Shown here: positions 36,599 to 46,133 of the stretch, piece by piece | How positions within the stretch are numbered: position 1 is the first letter of the stretch | Layout of the letters: every line of letters starts with the position of its first letter | NCBI GenBank assembly: GCA_905182285.1 | Contig: CAJJAY010000008.1 | Location: 1 to 61,501, forward strand | Reading direction: 5' to 3' | DNA: 61,501 nt | From: an uncultured Amylibacter sp. | Lineage (GTDB): Bacteria; Pseudomonadota; Alphaproteobacteria; Rhodobacterales; Rhodobacteraceae | Notes under the pieces: model-generated | Seen by the model: only the letters and a program-made list of their open reading frames with translations | Told to the model about the DNA's origin: nothing | Databases searched by the model: none | Translations under genes and position numbers: made by a program

Positions 36599-38077
36599 AT
36601 GAAAAGAAAACCACATTATCAATTATATATAGATGGCTCCTGGGTAAGTGGAAGCACTAACCAAAAAATGGATGCACAAAATCCTGCAAACGGTGAGAAT
36701 TGGGCAACTTTTGACTGTGCATCAAAAAGTGACGTTGACCGTGCTGTGAAATCAGCCAGGCGAGCATTAACAGAAAAATCTTGGTGTAACATATCACAAA
36801 CACAACGTGGTAAATTACTTTATAAATTGGCTAACCTTATAGAAGAAAATGCTGGGATTATTGGTCAAATTGAAACTAATGATAGTGGGAAACTTTTAGC
36901 TGAAACATCCACCCAAACTGGATATGTTGCAGATTACTATCGCTATTATGCAGGGCTAGCAGATAAAATTGAGGGTTCAGTTTTACCAATAGATAAACCC
37001 GATATGCATGTATTTACAAAACGTGAACCAATTGGTGTAGTTGTAGCAGTTGTTCCATGGAATGCTCAAATGTTTTTGACAGCTACAAAACTAGGGCCAG
37101 CTTTAGCTGCAGGTTGTACTGTTATTTTAAAAGCTTCTGAAATTGCACCAACTCCTATGTTAGAATTTGCAAAACTAATAGATCAAGCTGGATTTCCACC
37201 AGGTGTCGTATCGATTATTACAGGTGATGCTGAAAACTGTTCTATTCCGTTGACAAGTCATCCCGACATAGACCGCATTGCTTTTACAGGGGGGCCTGAT
37301 ACAGCGCGTAATGTTATTAAAAATTCTTCGAATAACTTCGCTGTTACGTCATTAGAATTAGGTGGAAAATCACCAATTATAGTGTTTGAAGATGCCGATT
37401 TAGAAAGTGCTGCAAATGGCTTAATAGCAGGAAATTTCGGTGCCTCAGGCCAAAGTTGTGTTGCTGGATCACGTGGGCTAATACATAAAAATGTATTAAA
37501 AGATTTAATAAATTTAATTACTGAAAAATCAAAAAATATAAGAGTTGGTAGTCCTTTAGATCCAGATACCAATGTTGGACCTTTATGCACTAAAGCACAA
37601 ATAGATAATATTTCTAAGACTTTAAAAATAAGTAAATCTCAAGGTGCAAAAATACATTTTGGAGGTAGCCAATTAGAAAAGCCAGGTAACTATATGGAAC
37701 CTACACTTATTGAATGTATGGATTCCAATACAGAAACTTTAAAAGTAGAAATGTTTGGCCCGATAATGTCTTTACTATCATTTGATACTGAAGATGAGGC
37801 TATTATGTTTGCTAATGACTCAAAATTTGGCTTAGGATCTGGCATCTTTACTCAAAATATTGCTCGAGCTCATCGTGTTTCCTCAAAAATAAAAGCAGGA
37901 ATATGTTGGATAAATACATATCGTGCTATTTCACCAATTGCACCATTTGGTGGGTACAATCAGTCTGGTTATGGTCGTGAAGCAGGAATAGATTCAATCT
38001 ATGACTATACAAGAACTAAGACTATATGGGTTAATACATCAGACAAACCAATGGAAAATCCATTTATCATGAGATAA
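36599..38077 (+). CDS. Aldehyde dehydrogenase
   Basis: A 492-residue NAD(P)-dependent aldehyde dehydrogenase. LELGGKSPIIVF holds catalytic Glu253 and GASGQSCVAGSR holds nucleophile Cys287; VVPWNAQMFL and FTGGPDTAR line the cofactor site. It most resembles betaine-aldehyde or 5-carboxymethyl-2-hydroxymuconate semialdehyde type enzymes, but the substrate cannot be read from sequence. It has a good AAGGA site eight bases after the monooxygenase gene and is last in the operon. Confidence 0.93.
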   Translation: MKRKPHYQLYIDGSWVSGSTNQKMDAQNPANGENWATFDCASKSDVDRAVKSARRALTEKSWCNISQTQRGKLLYKLANLIEENAGIIGQIETNDSGKLLAETSTQTGYVADYYRYYAGLADKIEGSVLPIDKPDMHVFTKREPIGVVVAVVPWNAQMFLTATKLGPALAAGCTVILKASEIAPTPMLEFAKLIDQAGFPPGVVSIITGDAENCSIPLTSHPDIDRIAFTGGPDTARNVIKNSSNNFAVTSLELGGKSPIIVFEDADLESAANGLIAGNFGASGQSCVAGSRGLIHKNVLKDLINLITEKSKNIRVGSPLDPDTNVGPLCTKAQIDNISKTLKISKSQGAKIHFGGSQLEKPGNYMEPTLIECMDSNTETLKVEMFGPIMSLLSFDTEDEAIMFANDSKFGLGSGIFTQNIARAHRVSSKIKAGICWINTYRAISPIAPFGGYNQSGYGREAGIDSIYDYTRTKTIWVNTSDKPMENPFIMR

Positions 38078-38117
38078 GTCAGATCAAAAATTTATAATGT
38101 TGATGTATGTAAAAAAA

Positions 38118-39890
38118 TTATGTTGATACGTGACTCACATTTTCATCTGGAGAATAAATATCAAGAATATTCCAGTGTCCTGTAGTCGGTGTCGGATTAT
38201 TTATCATTGCAACATCAATAACAGTTGGCTTATTTGCTTTAATGGCACTCCTTAATGCTGGAAGTAATTCTTCTGCAGATTTAATTTTTATACCTTCAGC
38301 ACCATAAGCTTTTGCAATTTCTGCATAGTTTGGGCCATTCTTTGGCTCTGCAGCAGTTCCCGGGAATGTTGTCCCATATGTCAGGCCATAATGTGCTTTT
38401 TGTAACCCAGCAATAGTTCCAAATGCATTATTATTCATTACCAACCAAATAATTCCCAATTCTAGTTCAACTGCGGTGGCAAGCATTGCAGGGTTTTGAC
38501 CAAATCCACCATCACCAACTAAACTTAACACTACACTATCAGGTCTGGCTAACTTTGCACCAATTGCTGCAGGTGGCCCAAATCCCATTGTTGCAAAACC
38601 GCCTGGGGTAAGAATTGACCCTGGTGTTAAAATATCAAACTGTTGGCCAACACCATTTTTATTCCAACCAACATCAGTTGTTATGATCGCATCATCAGGC
38701 AAAGCAATTCTTGTGTCAGCTAGAATCCTTTCAGGCATCATCGGAAATGAATTTGAAGTAGCCATTTCAATATTACTTTTTAGAAAATCTTTTTTAAAGT
38801 TTGATATTTTTTTACACAGTTCTGGTTTATTAAATCCACCAGGATACATTTTTTTTGCTACACGCAGTAAAACACGTAAAGCCAATTTTGCATCTGCTAT
38901 TACACCAATTTCTGTTGGATAATTTCTACCAATTTCAGATGGTTCAATGTCTATATGAATAATCTTTGAACCAGGAATATTAAATGTATAGCCTGGGTAC
39001 CAACTCGAGCAATCCGCCTCTTTGAAACGAGTTCCAATAGCAAATATATAATCTGCATTTAAGCATGCATCATTGGTTAACTTTGTACCCCAAAATCCCG
39101 TCATTCCAAGAACCAATGGATTTTTGTCACTTATTGCACCTTTACCCATTAAGGAGTGTGCAACTGGTAAACCCATATGCTCTATGAACTCTTTAAGCTC
39201 CTCTGACGCGCCTGACAGTAATATGCCACCACCAACATAGCTAATTGCATTTTTTGCATTTGCCAATTTAAATACAATTTCTTTTGCTGTATCTTCGTCT
39301 AAAGATGGCTTTATAAGTGAACGTGTATTTTCTAAAATACGATCAAAAGAATGAGAAGGAATAACTTCACTAAATATATCCATTGGAACATTTACTAATA
39401 CTGGCCCTGGTTGGCCACTTTCAGCTAGATGAAATGCTTTCTCTAATATCTCTGCAATCAGGTCTGCTCTATCAACACGCCATGCACGTTTTACAAAAGG
39501 TTTATATATTTCAAATTGTGACGCATCTGAATGAAGGTTCACTTCTTGGTGTGGATGTTTGCCATAATAGTGAGTTGGTATATCACCAGCAATAACAACC
39601 ATAGGGATACAATCTAATGCAGCATTTGCAACACCAGTCGCACAATTAGTTAAACCTGGAGATAGATGAGAAAGAACAACTGAAGCTTTACCAGTGACAC
39701 GGGCATAAGCATCTGCTGCATGACTTGCAATTTGCTCATGACGTACTGTTATAAAATCAATTGGACTTTTTGATAAAGCAGCTAATACAGCTATATTTGT
39801 GTGCCCGCATAAACCAAAAACATGTTTTACTTCTCTTCGATTAAGAAAATCTACCAAATGTTCAGCGACTGTTTTGCTATTATCATCCAT
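38118..39890 (-). CDS. ThDP-dependent 2-oxo acid decarboxylase/synthase-like enzyme
   Basis: A 590-residue enzyme of the acetolactate synthase/decarboxylase superfamily. The ylide-activating Glu52 lies in VRHEQIASHAADAYAR. The central domain is at about 190-340, and the ThDP motif GDG (459-461) through NNN (486-488) is intact. FGLCGHTNIAV replaces the usual FGIPG turn, so it is not a standard acetolactate synthase, and it does not look like sulfoacetaldehyde acetyltransferase Xsc. It is last in the minus-strand cluster, overlapping the CoA-acylating aldehyde dehydrogenase by one base. Making an aldehyde for that enzyme is the natural inference. Confidence 0.8.
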   Translation of the reverse strand: MDDNSKTVAEHLVDFLNRREVKHVFGLCGHTNIAVLAALSKSPIDFITVRHEQIASHAADAYARVTGKASVVLSHLSPGLTNCATGVANAALDCIPMVVIAGDIPTHYYGKHPHQEVNLHSDASQFEIYKPFVKRAWRVDRADLIAEILEKAFHLAESGQPGPVLVNVPMDIFSEVIPSHSFDRILENTRSLIKPSLDEDTAKEIVFKLANAKNAISYVGGGILLSGASEELKEFIEHMGLPVAHSLMGKGAISDKNPLVLGMTGFWGTKLTNDACLNADYIFAIGTRFKEADCSSWYPGYTFNIPGSKIIHIDIEPSEIGRNYPTEIGVIADAKLALRVLLRVAKKMYPGGFNKPELCKKISNFKKDFLKSNIEMATSNSFPMMPERILADTRIALPDDAIITTDVGWNKNGVGQQFDILTPGSILTPGGFATMGFGPPAAIGAKLARPDSVVLSLVGDGGFGQNPAMLATAVELELGIIWLVMNNNAFGTIAGLQKAHYGLTYGTTFPGTAAEPKNGPNYAEIAKAYGAEGIKIKSAEELLPALRSAIKANKPTVIDVAMINNPTPTTGHWNILDIYSPDENVSHVST

Positions 39891-41299
39891 TACGTAACCT
39901 CATTTCTATAAAATTCTCCAAACAATTCTTTTTCAGAAGGTTTATCCTCAGCAATTGGTCGGCTAACCCAAGTATAATTCATCATATGTTTCATGGTAAC
40001 ATTTTCATTCGTAATATTGCCTCCCCAAATTCCACAACCAAGACTAGATGTCATTGGCATCCCATTGGTATATGATCCAGCATTTGCTTTTGATTGAGCT
40101 TGCCTGACCATCATTCTGCTTACTGGAGCAATCCGCGCTAAAGCATCAATATTTTTATCATCATGACTATATATTCCACAGGAGTGTCCTTTTCCTGCAG
40201 TATTATAAATTTTTCGAACAATTTCTAATGCATCGTTAAAGTCATCAAAATGATAGAGTGCCATTAATGTAGTTAGTTTTTCTTTGCTAAATTTATGTTT
40301 TGGACCAATTTTTCCTTGGTTTTCAACCATTAAGAAAACTTTATCATCTGGAATACTGAACCCAGCGAGATTTGCAATTTGTTGAGGTGGGCAAGCTATT
40401 GTTTCAAATGTACGGTTTTCATTTTCATCCCACATTATAGCTTCTAATCTACCTTTTTCTTCCTCACTGCAAAGATATCCACCTTCTAATTCTAACGCAT
40501 TTAGCATTTTTTTATAAATACTATGCTGAATAATTATATTCCCATCAGCTGAACAACCTGAACCAAAGTCGCTAGTTTTTGACATTCGAGTGTTTTTTGC
40601 CGCAATTCCAATATCTGCTGTTTCATCAATTACTATAGATGAATTTCCCGCTCCCACTCCATAAGCGGGCCGTCCAGATGAATAAGCAGCCTTAACCATT
40701 GGTTTACCTCCTGTTGCAAGTGTTAGATCACAAATTTGCATTAAATATTGAGTTAGAGGAATCGAAGGGCTCTTAATAGATTGGAACAAATCCTTAGGCG
40801 CACCAACTGCTTGGCAAGCCTTGCGCATTACTTCAACCATCTCAAATGTTGTTTTTGCAGTTCGAGGATGTGGAGAGAAAATAGCTGCATTACGTGTCTT
40901 AGCAGAATAAATACCAGTAACTGGGGGCGTTAATGCAGGATTAGTCATTGGTATTAACGATGCGATTACACCAGCTGGTTTAGCATATTTAACTAAACCT
41001 TTTTCTTTGTTAACTTCAACAATCCCAGTCGAAGGATGCCGAAGTGCATCTCTTAAAACTCCATGAATTTTAAAACGTTTACCTGGACGCCCATTTCGAT
41101 CTCCTATGCCACTCTCATCAACACCCATTTGAGCAAGTTTTGTAAATGTTTTTTCATTACCAGAAAACCATCCAATAGCTTGGGCTAATCTGTCTAATTC
41201 TTGTTGTGTATAATCCTCAACTAACGCCATTGCTGTGCGCGCACGTTCAAGCATATCAAGCGCAAGTTTGCGCTCATAGTTAGTAAGCTCTTTCACCAT
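39890..41299 (-). CDS. CoA-acylating aldehyde dehydrogenase, SauS-like
   Basis: A 469-residue member of the acylating aldehyde dehydrogenase group closest to SauS (sulfoacetaldehyde dehydrogenase, acylating) and AdhE-type domains. KIHGVLRDALRHPSTGIVE near residues 77-95, GVIASLIPMTNPALTP near 110-125, ATGGKPMVKAAYSSGRPAYGVGAGN near 195-219, and nucleophile Cys249 in DFGSGCSAD are seen. It converts an aldehyde to an acyl-CoA or the reverse. No sauT or sauU is adjacent. The ThDP enzyme follows by a TAATG overlap; the TIM-barrel gene overlaps its start by 20 bases. Confidence 0.85.
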   Translation of the reverse strand: MVKELTNYERKLALDMLERARTAMALVEDYTQQELDRLAQAIGWFSGNEKTFTKLAQMGVDESGIGDRNGRPGKRFKIHGVLRDALRHPSTGIVEVNKEKGLVKYAKPAGVIASLIPMTNPALTPPVTGIYSAKTRNAAIFSPHPRTAKTTFEMVEVMRKACQAVGAPKDLFQSIKSPSIPLTQYLMQICDLTLATGGKPMVKAAYSSGRPAYGVGAGNSSIVIDETADIGIAAKNTRMSKTSDFGSGCSADGNIIIQHSIYKKMLNALELEGGYLCSEEEKGRLEAIMWDENENRTFETIACPPQQIANLAGFSIPDDKVFLMVENQGKIGPKHKFSKEKLTTLMALYHFDDFNDALEIVRKIYNTAGKGHSCGIYSHDDKNIDALARIAPVSRMMVRQAQSKANAGSYTNGMPMTSSLGCGIWGGNITNENVTMKHMMNYTWVSRPIAEDKPSEKELFGEFYRNEVT

Positions 41300-42182
41300 G
41301 AGATATATTTTTTCCTATAATGTTATTAATTTTATGGTCACGTCTCTGCGACTTCACATCTCCAAATGTTCGCTTTGCGTGCTTCAGACATCTGCGAGCG
41401 TGTTCTTCATATCCCAGTTCATTTATTCTAGATTGATTTGGTAATTCTATTGAGTAATCAAGAGAGGGCATTCTTTCTATTATACCCCTAAAATCAATGC
41501 ATCCTTCACTAGGATATAATCGCGCATCTCTTGCTAACTGGATCATTCCTTGTTTCGTATCAGCAATACCTGGCAATGCATCTGAAATATGTAAAAAGTT
41601 TAAAAACTCGCCTGGAACATGAAGTAATTCTGCTAAATCAACACGACTTAAATGGAGGTATAATGTATCAACCAGTATTCCACCATTTGAGCAGCCTGCA
41701 GCCCGCACGATATCTAATGCCTCATCTAATGTTCTTAAGCGGGAAAAAGAAGGGAATTCTAAATCAACACTAAGCCCATATTGCAACGCAATATCACAAG
41801 TCTCGGAATAACAATCTATTAGAAAATTTCTATCAGAACGATCTTTTGTCCATGCACTCATTATCATTCGCTTTGCACCAAGATCACCACCCAGCGCTAA
41901 AGCTCTTTCAAAATTCCGCGGGTCACAATCTTCAGTAATACGTGCTAATTCAATATCTAGTACTTTAAGCTCTGTTGTAGCCAAGGCAATTTTCGTTGCT
42001 TTGATCATTTCTCTATCAATGGGAGATTCTTTAAACTCACCTGGAACATTCATAGGTATGAATCTTGGGCTAACTGCATCATAACCTGAACGCGCAGCAA
42101 TATAAATTAATTCCGGTGTAGTTGCGTTAATCAATGTTAAATGTGCCAAAGAATACAATGGGTCATGTACAGCATCAGTCAT
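41280..42182 (-). CDS. Sugar phosphate isomerase/epimerase-type TIM barrel
   Basis: A 300-residue AP-endonuclease-2 fold TIM barrel (IolE, dehydroshikimate dehydratase, xylose-isomerase-like). A full metal site is visible: Glu142 (VDLEFPS), Asp172 (ILVDTLYLH), His198 (NFLHISDA) and Glu246 (YSIELPN). It could be a dehydratase, isomerase or epimerase for a keto-sugar, cyclitol or ring acid. It sits between the citrate-synthase-like and acylating dehydrogenase genes and may supply the activity missing from the degenerate barrel of the fusion protein upstream. Confidence 0.82.
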   Translation of the reverse strand: MTDAVHDPLYSLAHLTLINATTPELIYIAARSGYDAVSPRFIPMNVPGEFKESPIDREMIKATKIALATTELKVLDIELARITEDCDPRNFERALALGGDLGAKRMIMSAWTKDRSDRNFLIDCYSETCDIALQYGLSVDLEFPSFSRLRTLDEALDIVRAAGCSNGGILVDTLYLHLSRVDLAELLHVPGEFLNFLHISDALPGIADTKQGMIQLARDARLYPSEGCIDFRGIIERMPSLDYSIELPNQSRINELGYEEHARRCLKHAKRTFGDVKSQRRDHKINNIIGKNISHGERAY

Positions 42183-42278
42183 TATGAATCACCTCAATAT
42201 ATCTGATAACACCATTAACATATTATGTATTCAAAAATCTATGATATTTTTATGTTTATCAGTTAAATTGATTTTTAT

Positions 42279-43076
42279 TTATTCTTTTGCATCATAAGTT
42301 GGTAAATATTTTATTGGCATTGGTCCCTTATTTCTTCCCCCTTGTTCGATTTGCTCCCAAGAATGGGCCAATATTCCAACACTTCGCGATAAACAGAACA
42401 AACCACGCGCCAATGGCGCTGGGAAACCTAGTTCACAAAAGATAACGGCTGTTGCACCATCAATATTCATAGGTATTTCTTTTTTTGAGCTTAGATATAA
42501 CTGGATAGCCTCTGCAATATCATAAAATTGACCAGAAATAACATTTTCTTCAGACGCATTTCTTACTAATTCCATTAATCTTGGCGCCCTTGGATCTATA
42601 GGCTTATGAAATCTATGACCAAATCCACTTATAATTTTACCATTTTTATTCTCCCAATTGCTCAATCCACCAGATAAAGCTAGATCAAATGAGGCACCAT
42701 TATTAATTCTTGATGCAATATCGTAATATAATTCAGCACATTGCTCACCTGCCCCACCATGCACATTACCCAACATGTTTATACCAGTTGCCATAGCGTT
42801 ATTAATGCCAACCCCACAAGTAGCTGCCATACGAGCAGCTGCTATTGATGGCGCTTGTGGTCCATGATCGACCCCTGCTACAAGTGCTGCCTCAAATAGT
42901 GCAGCTTGAGCTTCTGTTGGTGCCCCACCTCTTACCATCTTCCAAATCATCTGCGGAAAGGAAATATTACCTATCAAATTTTCAATTGGACTTCCTCTAA
43001 AAGAAATTTTTCCAGGTGACATATCAATAATTGATGTTCTCCACCAATCTCGAATTTCGTCAGAATCATTTATCAT
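42279..43076 (-). CDS. Short citrate synthase-like protein (citryl-CoA lyase type)
   Basis: At 265 residues it is far shorter than citrate synthase (about 430) and resembles the C-terminal-only citryl-CoA lyase-type proteins. All three catalytic residues are kept: His106 in NVHGGAG, His154 in GFGHRFHK and Asp206 in NIDGATA. DHGPQAPSIAAARMAATCG and LARGLFCLSRSVGILAHSWEQ are further family marks. A cleavage of a 3-hydroxy-3-carboxyacyl-CoA to acetyl-CoA and a 2-oxo acid is the expected chemistry. It lies 11 bases after the HPPD-fusion gene. Confidence 0.82.
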   Translation of the reverse strand: MINDSDEIRDWWRTSIIDMSPGKISFRGSPIENLIGNISFPQMIWKMVRGGAPTEAQAALFEAALVAGVDHGPQAPSIAAARMAATCGVGINNAMATGINMLGNVHGGAGEQCAELYYDIASRINNGASFDLALSGGLSNWENKNGKIISGFGHRFHKPIDPRAPRLMELVRNASEENVISGQFYDIAEAIQLYLSSKKEIPMNIDGATAVIFCELGFPAPLARGLFCLSRSVGILAHSWEQIEQGGRNKGPMPIKYLPTYDAKE

Positions 43077-43087
43077 ACTGAGCTTCC

Positions 43088-44854
43088 TTACTGAAATTTT
43101 TGTAATGCAATTTGAGATGCTAAACGAACAGATGCATTACGCGCTCCATAACCTGAATAACCATTTTTTCTTTGTACAATTTCAAAAAAGAAACCATCAA
43201 ATAAGTTTTCACTGTAAAGTTGGAAATATTCACCTAATCCATCACAATCATATAAAATATTATGTTCTTTTAGTTGATCTATAAATACATCGTTTAAATT
43301 AAATTTATTTTTAGTTTTTTCATAATAATCAATTGAAATACATAAACCTTTGAAACCAGTATCTGATAATAGTTTAGCACTTTCAAATATATCATCAGTA
43401 GAAAAAGCCAAATGTTGAACACCAGCTCCAAACTTGTCTTTAACAAAAGACCCAGCAAAGGTATCAAGGTCTTCTGTTGCATTTAAATTAAGTCTCACGT
43501 CTCCTTCAGGACTTTCGATAGCTTGGCTTAATACTATTCCAGAGGGATCGCTTACATTTATAATTGAAGATTTATCCATTTCAAAAGTTGAAATATAATA
43601 TAACAACCAATCTTGCATTTCATCATATTTCATTGTTTGCGCAATATGGTCTACACGACGCAACCCTACAGGTTGAATAAAATTTTCATCATTTTTTGAT
43701 GCAAATTCAATATCCCAAACCCTATGTAAATCAGATTTTTCATCTATAAAGTGTACTATGCTACCACCAACCCCACGAATAGCCGGAATATTTAACTCAC
43801 CCAACCCTACATTTTGGACAAAAGATTTTGTACCTAAAGCTTTTGCTCTAGATACAGTCTCATCTGCATTTTGGACCCGTAGACCCATATCACATACCAT
43901 TGGTCCATGAGCCATAAACCTGTCATGTGCATATCCATCTTTTTCTTTATTAACTACAATATTGATAGCTCCTTGCCGCCAAAGAACTACATCTTTATTT
44001 AGGTGTATTCGTTCTTGGCGGAACGCCATACTTCGTAATATTTTGGATAATTCATAAGAACTCCGTTCATCAACAGCAAATTCAATAAATTCAATTCCAG
44101 TGGCTGGCACTCGGGATGCAATGTCAGGTATTTTAAACCTTGCTAATGGTTCTTCAATTGATACTTCATTCAAAATATTTAACAAAGATCTATATGCACT
44201 TACTGCTCCTGGATGTACTTTGCTTTTTATCGAAACACACCAGATGCCCTCATACCCAGATCGAGTTAATATTTTAATAAAACCCTGTAAATTCAAATCT
44301 CCAAGCAATGGTAATAGATTTCCATTTATTCCATCAGCTAATTGAACAAAAAATAATTTTGAAATTTCTAAATTACGCAACCTAGCTGGTCGTGAACCAT
44401 CTCCTAGAACATTTGAACTATTCAAAGCTATGCCAAGATTTGGATGGTTTATTTTTTTAATAAATTTGAAAGTTTCATCTTCTCGTTCACGAGAGGGTTG
44501 TAAAGCAATCTTTAGGTTTCCAATTAAATCAAGATCTGGCAATATAATTTTTTGAGATTTTGTAACTTTTAATATTAAAATTGGAGCATTAATCAAAATT
44601 GAGAAGCTCGTTATATCTGATATATTTTTATGTGAGTATATTTCTTCATGAAAATTGAATGCACCAATATTTAAATTAGTATTCTTGACCATATTTATGA
44701 TTAATTTTGGGTCATCTTTTAATTCTAAAATATCAATACTTTCAATTTCAACTAAATTAAAATCCGAAAGTGAAATTGAATTTAATTTCTCTTCAAAATT
44801 ACCAGCAACAGAATTAGTAGATATACAATTCACAAAATCAGCCTTGATATCCAA
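43088..44854 (-). CDS. TIM-barrel/4-hydroxyphenylpyruvate dioxygenase-like fusion
   Basis: A 588-residue two-domain protein with the layout of QuiC (dehydroshikimate dehydratase fused to an HPPD-like domain). Residues 1-235 are the TIM barrel; aligned to QuiC, ligands Glu, Asp, Gln, Glu become Gln119, Asn145, Gln171 and Ser208, so three of four are lost and dehydratase activity is doubtful. Residues 245-588 are two VOC modules with the full HPPD iron triad His403 (VDHIA), His481 (VQHLAF) and Glu558 (FFFEIVQ). The start is TTG inside the dctM end, with a weak AAGAG site. The oxygenase substrate is unknown. Confidence 0.82.
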   Translation of the reverse strand: MDIKADFVNCISTNSVAGNFEEKLNSISLSDFNLVEIESIDILELKDDPKLIINMVKNTNLNIGAFNFHEEIYSHKNISDITSFSILINAPILILKVTKSQKIILPDLDLIGNLKIALQPSREREDETFKFIKKINHPNLGIALNSSNVLGDGSRPARLRNLEISKLFFVQLADGINGNLLPLLGDLNLQGFIKILTRSGYEGIWCVSIKSKVHPGAVSAYRSLLNILNEVSIEEPLARFKIPDIASRVPATGIEFIEFAVDERSSYELSKILRSMAFRQERIHLNKDVVLWRQGAINIVVNKEKDGYAHDRFMAHGPMVCDMGLRVQNADETVSRAKALGTKSFVQNVGLGELNIPAIRGVGGSIVHFIDEKSDLHRVWDIEFASKNDENFIQPVGLRRVDHIAQTMKYDEMQDWLLYYISTFEMDKSSIINVSDPSGIVLSQAIESPEGDVRLNLNATEDLDTFAGSFVKDKFGAGVQHLAFSTDDIFESAKLLSDTGFKGLCISIDYYEKTKNKFNLNDVFIDQLKEHNILYDCDGLGEYFQLYSENLFDGFFFEIVQRKNGYSGYGARNASVRLASQIALQKFQ

Positions 44855-46133
44855 AGACTCTTGGTAACCACAAAACTAAATCAGGGGTTAAAAGCATGAC
44901 AAGAAGTGCAGCAATTAAGACAATTAAAAATGCCCAAATTTCAGATATTATTTCACGAAGAGGAATATCAGTAACTGCATTTATTACAAATAAAAGTATT
45001 CCATAGGGTGGCGTTATTAACCCAATCATTGAATTTACAACTACCAAAACCCCAAAATGAACTAAATCTATACCCAATACTTCACATGTTGGAATGAACA
45101 AAGGAACTATAACTAAAATAATAGTTGTCGCGTCTAATATACAGCCTAATGCTAAGATTAAAACATTAACAGTAATCAAAAAAATGATTGGATTTACATC
45201 AGTTCCTTCCAAAAGCACTGCAATTGATTGAGGAATTTGCTCAGAAATAACTATAAAATTTAGAATAAAAGCTCCACCAATTACGATCCCAACTGATGCA
45301 GATGATCGAGCGCTTTCTACAAATACATTAAAAAGTGCTCTAAATGATAGAGCTCTATAAAATAATCCAGCAAGTAATAATGCATAAAATGCTGCAATTG
45401 CTGCAGCTTCAGTTGGTGTCGTTACCCCACCGTAGATGCCATATAATAATATCACAGGCATCAACAAAGCAGGAAAAGCATTTGCTGTTTTTCGCGGAAG
45501 TTCTCTCAAAGGAATTGGATCTTCCATTGCAAATCCACGCTTACCTGCCATATAATAATTCATTAGCATTAATACAAAGCCCATAATCAAACCTGGCAAG
45601 ATACCTGCTAAGAAAAGGGATCCAATCGATGCTTTTGAGACTAAAGCATACAAAACCATTGGAATAGAAGGAGGAATTATTGGCCCTATAGTTGCAGAGG
45701 CAGCAGTGATAGCAGCAGCATACCCTCTACTATAGCGATTATCTTTAGTCATCATTTCAATAATAATTTTTCCAATTCCTGCAGCATCCGCAACAGCAGA
45801 TCCTGACATACCAGAGAAAATTAAAGAAGCGACGACATTTACATGACCCAGTCCACCTTTAAAACGTCCAACAGCAGCAACACAGAAATTTAATAATCGA
45901 TCAGTTATTGTACCAGCATTCATAATATTGGCTGCTACAATGAATAAAGGCACTGCAATTAGAATGGTGCTTAAATAAAACCCTTGGAGAATTTTCTCGC
46001 CCGCTAGCGCAATATCAAGACCAGAAAACCCTAAATAAACTACAGAAGCTAACATTATTGAATAGCCAATCGGAGTTCCAATTCCAGCTAAAAAAAACAA
46101 TGTTATTAAACATGAAGCAAGTTCAAAACTCAT
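44838..46133 (-). CDS. TRAP transporter large permease DctM
   Basis: A 431-residue, roughly 12-helix subunit that couples sodium flow to solute uptake. GIGTPIGYSIMLASVVYLGF, MSGSAVADAAGIGKI, ATIGPIIPPSIPMVLYAL near residues 158-175 and GLITPPYGILLFVINAVT are family signatures. It overlaps dctQ by four bases and the following fusion gene by 17 bases, so the transporter and the enzymes are one operon. Confidence 0.95.
   Translation of the reverse strand: MSFELASCLITLFFLAGIGTPIGYSIMLASVVYLGFSGLDIALAGEKILQGFYLSTILIAVPLFIVAANIMNAGTITDRLLNFCVAAVGRFKGGLGHVNVVASLIFSGMSGSAVADAAGIGKIIIEMMTKDNRYSRGYAAAITAASATIGPIIPPSIPMVLYALVSKASIGSLFLAGILPGLIMGFVLMLMNYYMAGKRGFAMEDPIPLRELPRKTANAFPALLMPVILLYGIYGGVTTPTEAAAIAAFYALLLAGLFYRALSFRALFNVFVESARSSASVGIVIGGAFILNFIVISEQIPQSIAVLLEGTDVNPIIFLITVNVLILALGCILDATTIILVIVPLFIPTCEVLGIDLVHFGVLVVVNSMIGLITPPYGILLFVINAVTDIPLREIISEIWAFLIVLIAALLVMLLTPDLVLWLPRVFGYQG

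Noticed and set aside
38118-41299. Xsc/SauS-type sulfoacetaldehyde operon
   Set aside because: The ThDP enzyme lacks the Xsc-like N terminus (FGLCGHTN instead of FGIIGSAMMP) and no pta, sauT, sauU or sulfite genes are adjacent. Sulfonate use was kept only as an alternative.
42042-42485. Long reading frames antisense to known genes across the window
   Set aside because: They lie wholly inside strongly supported genes on the other strand or frame and show no recognisable domains.
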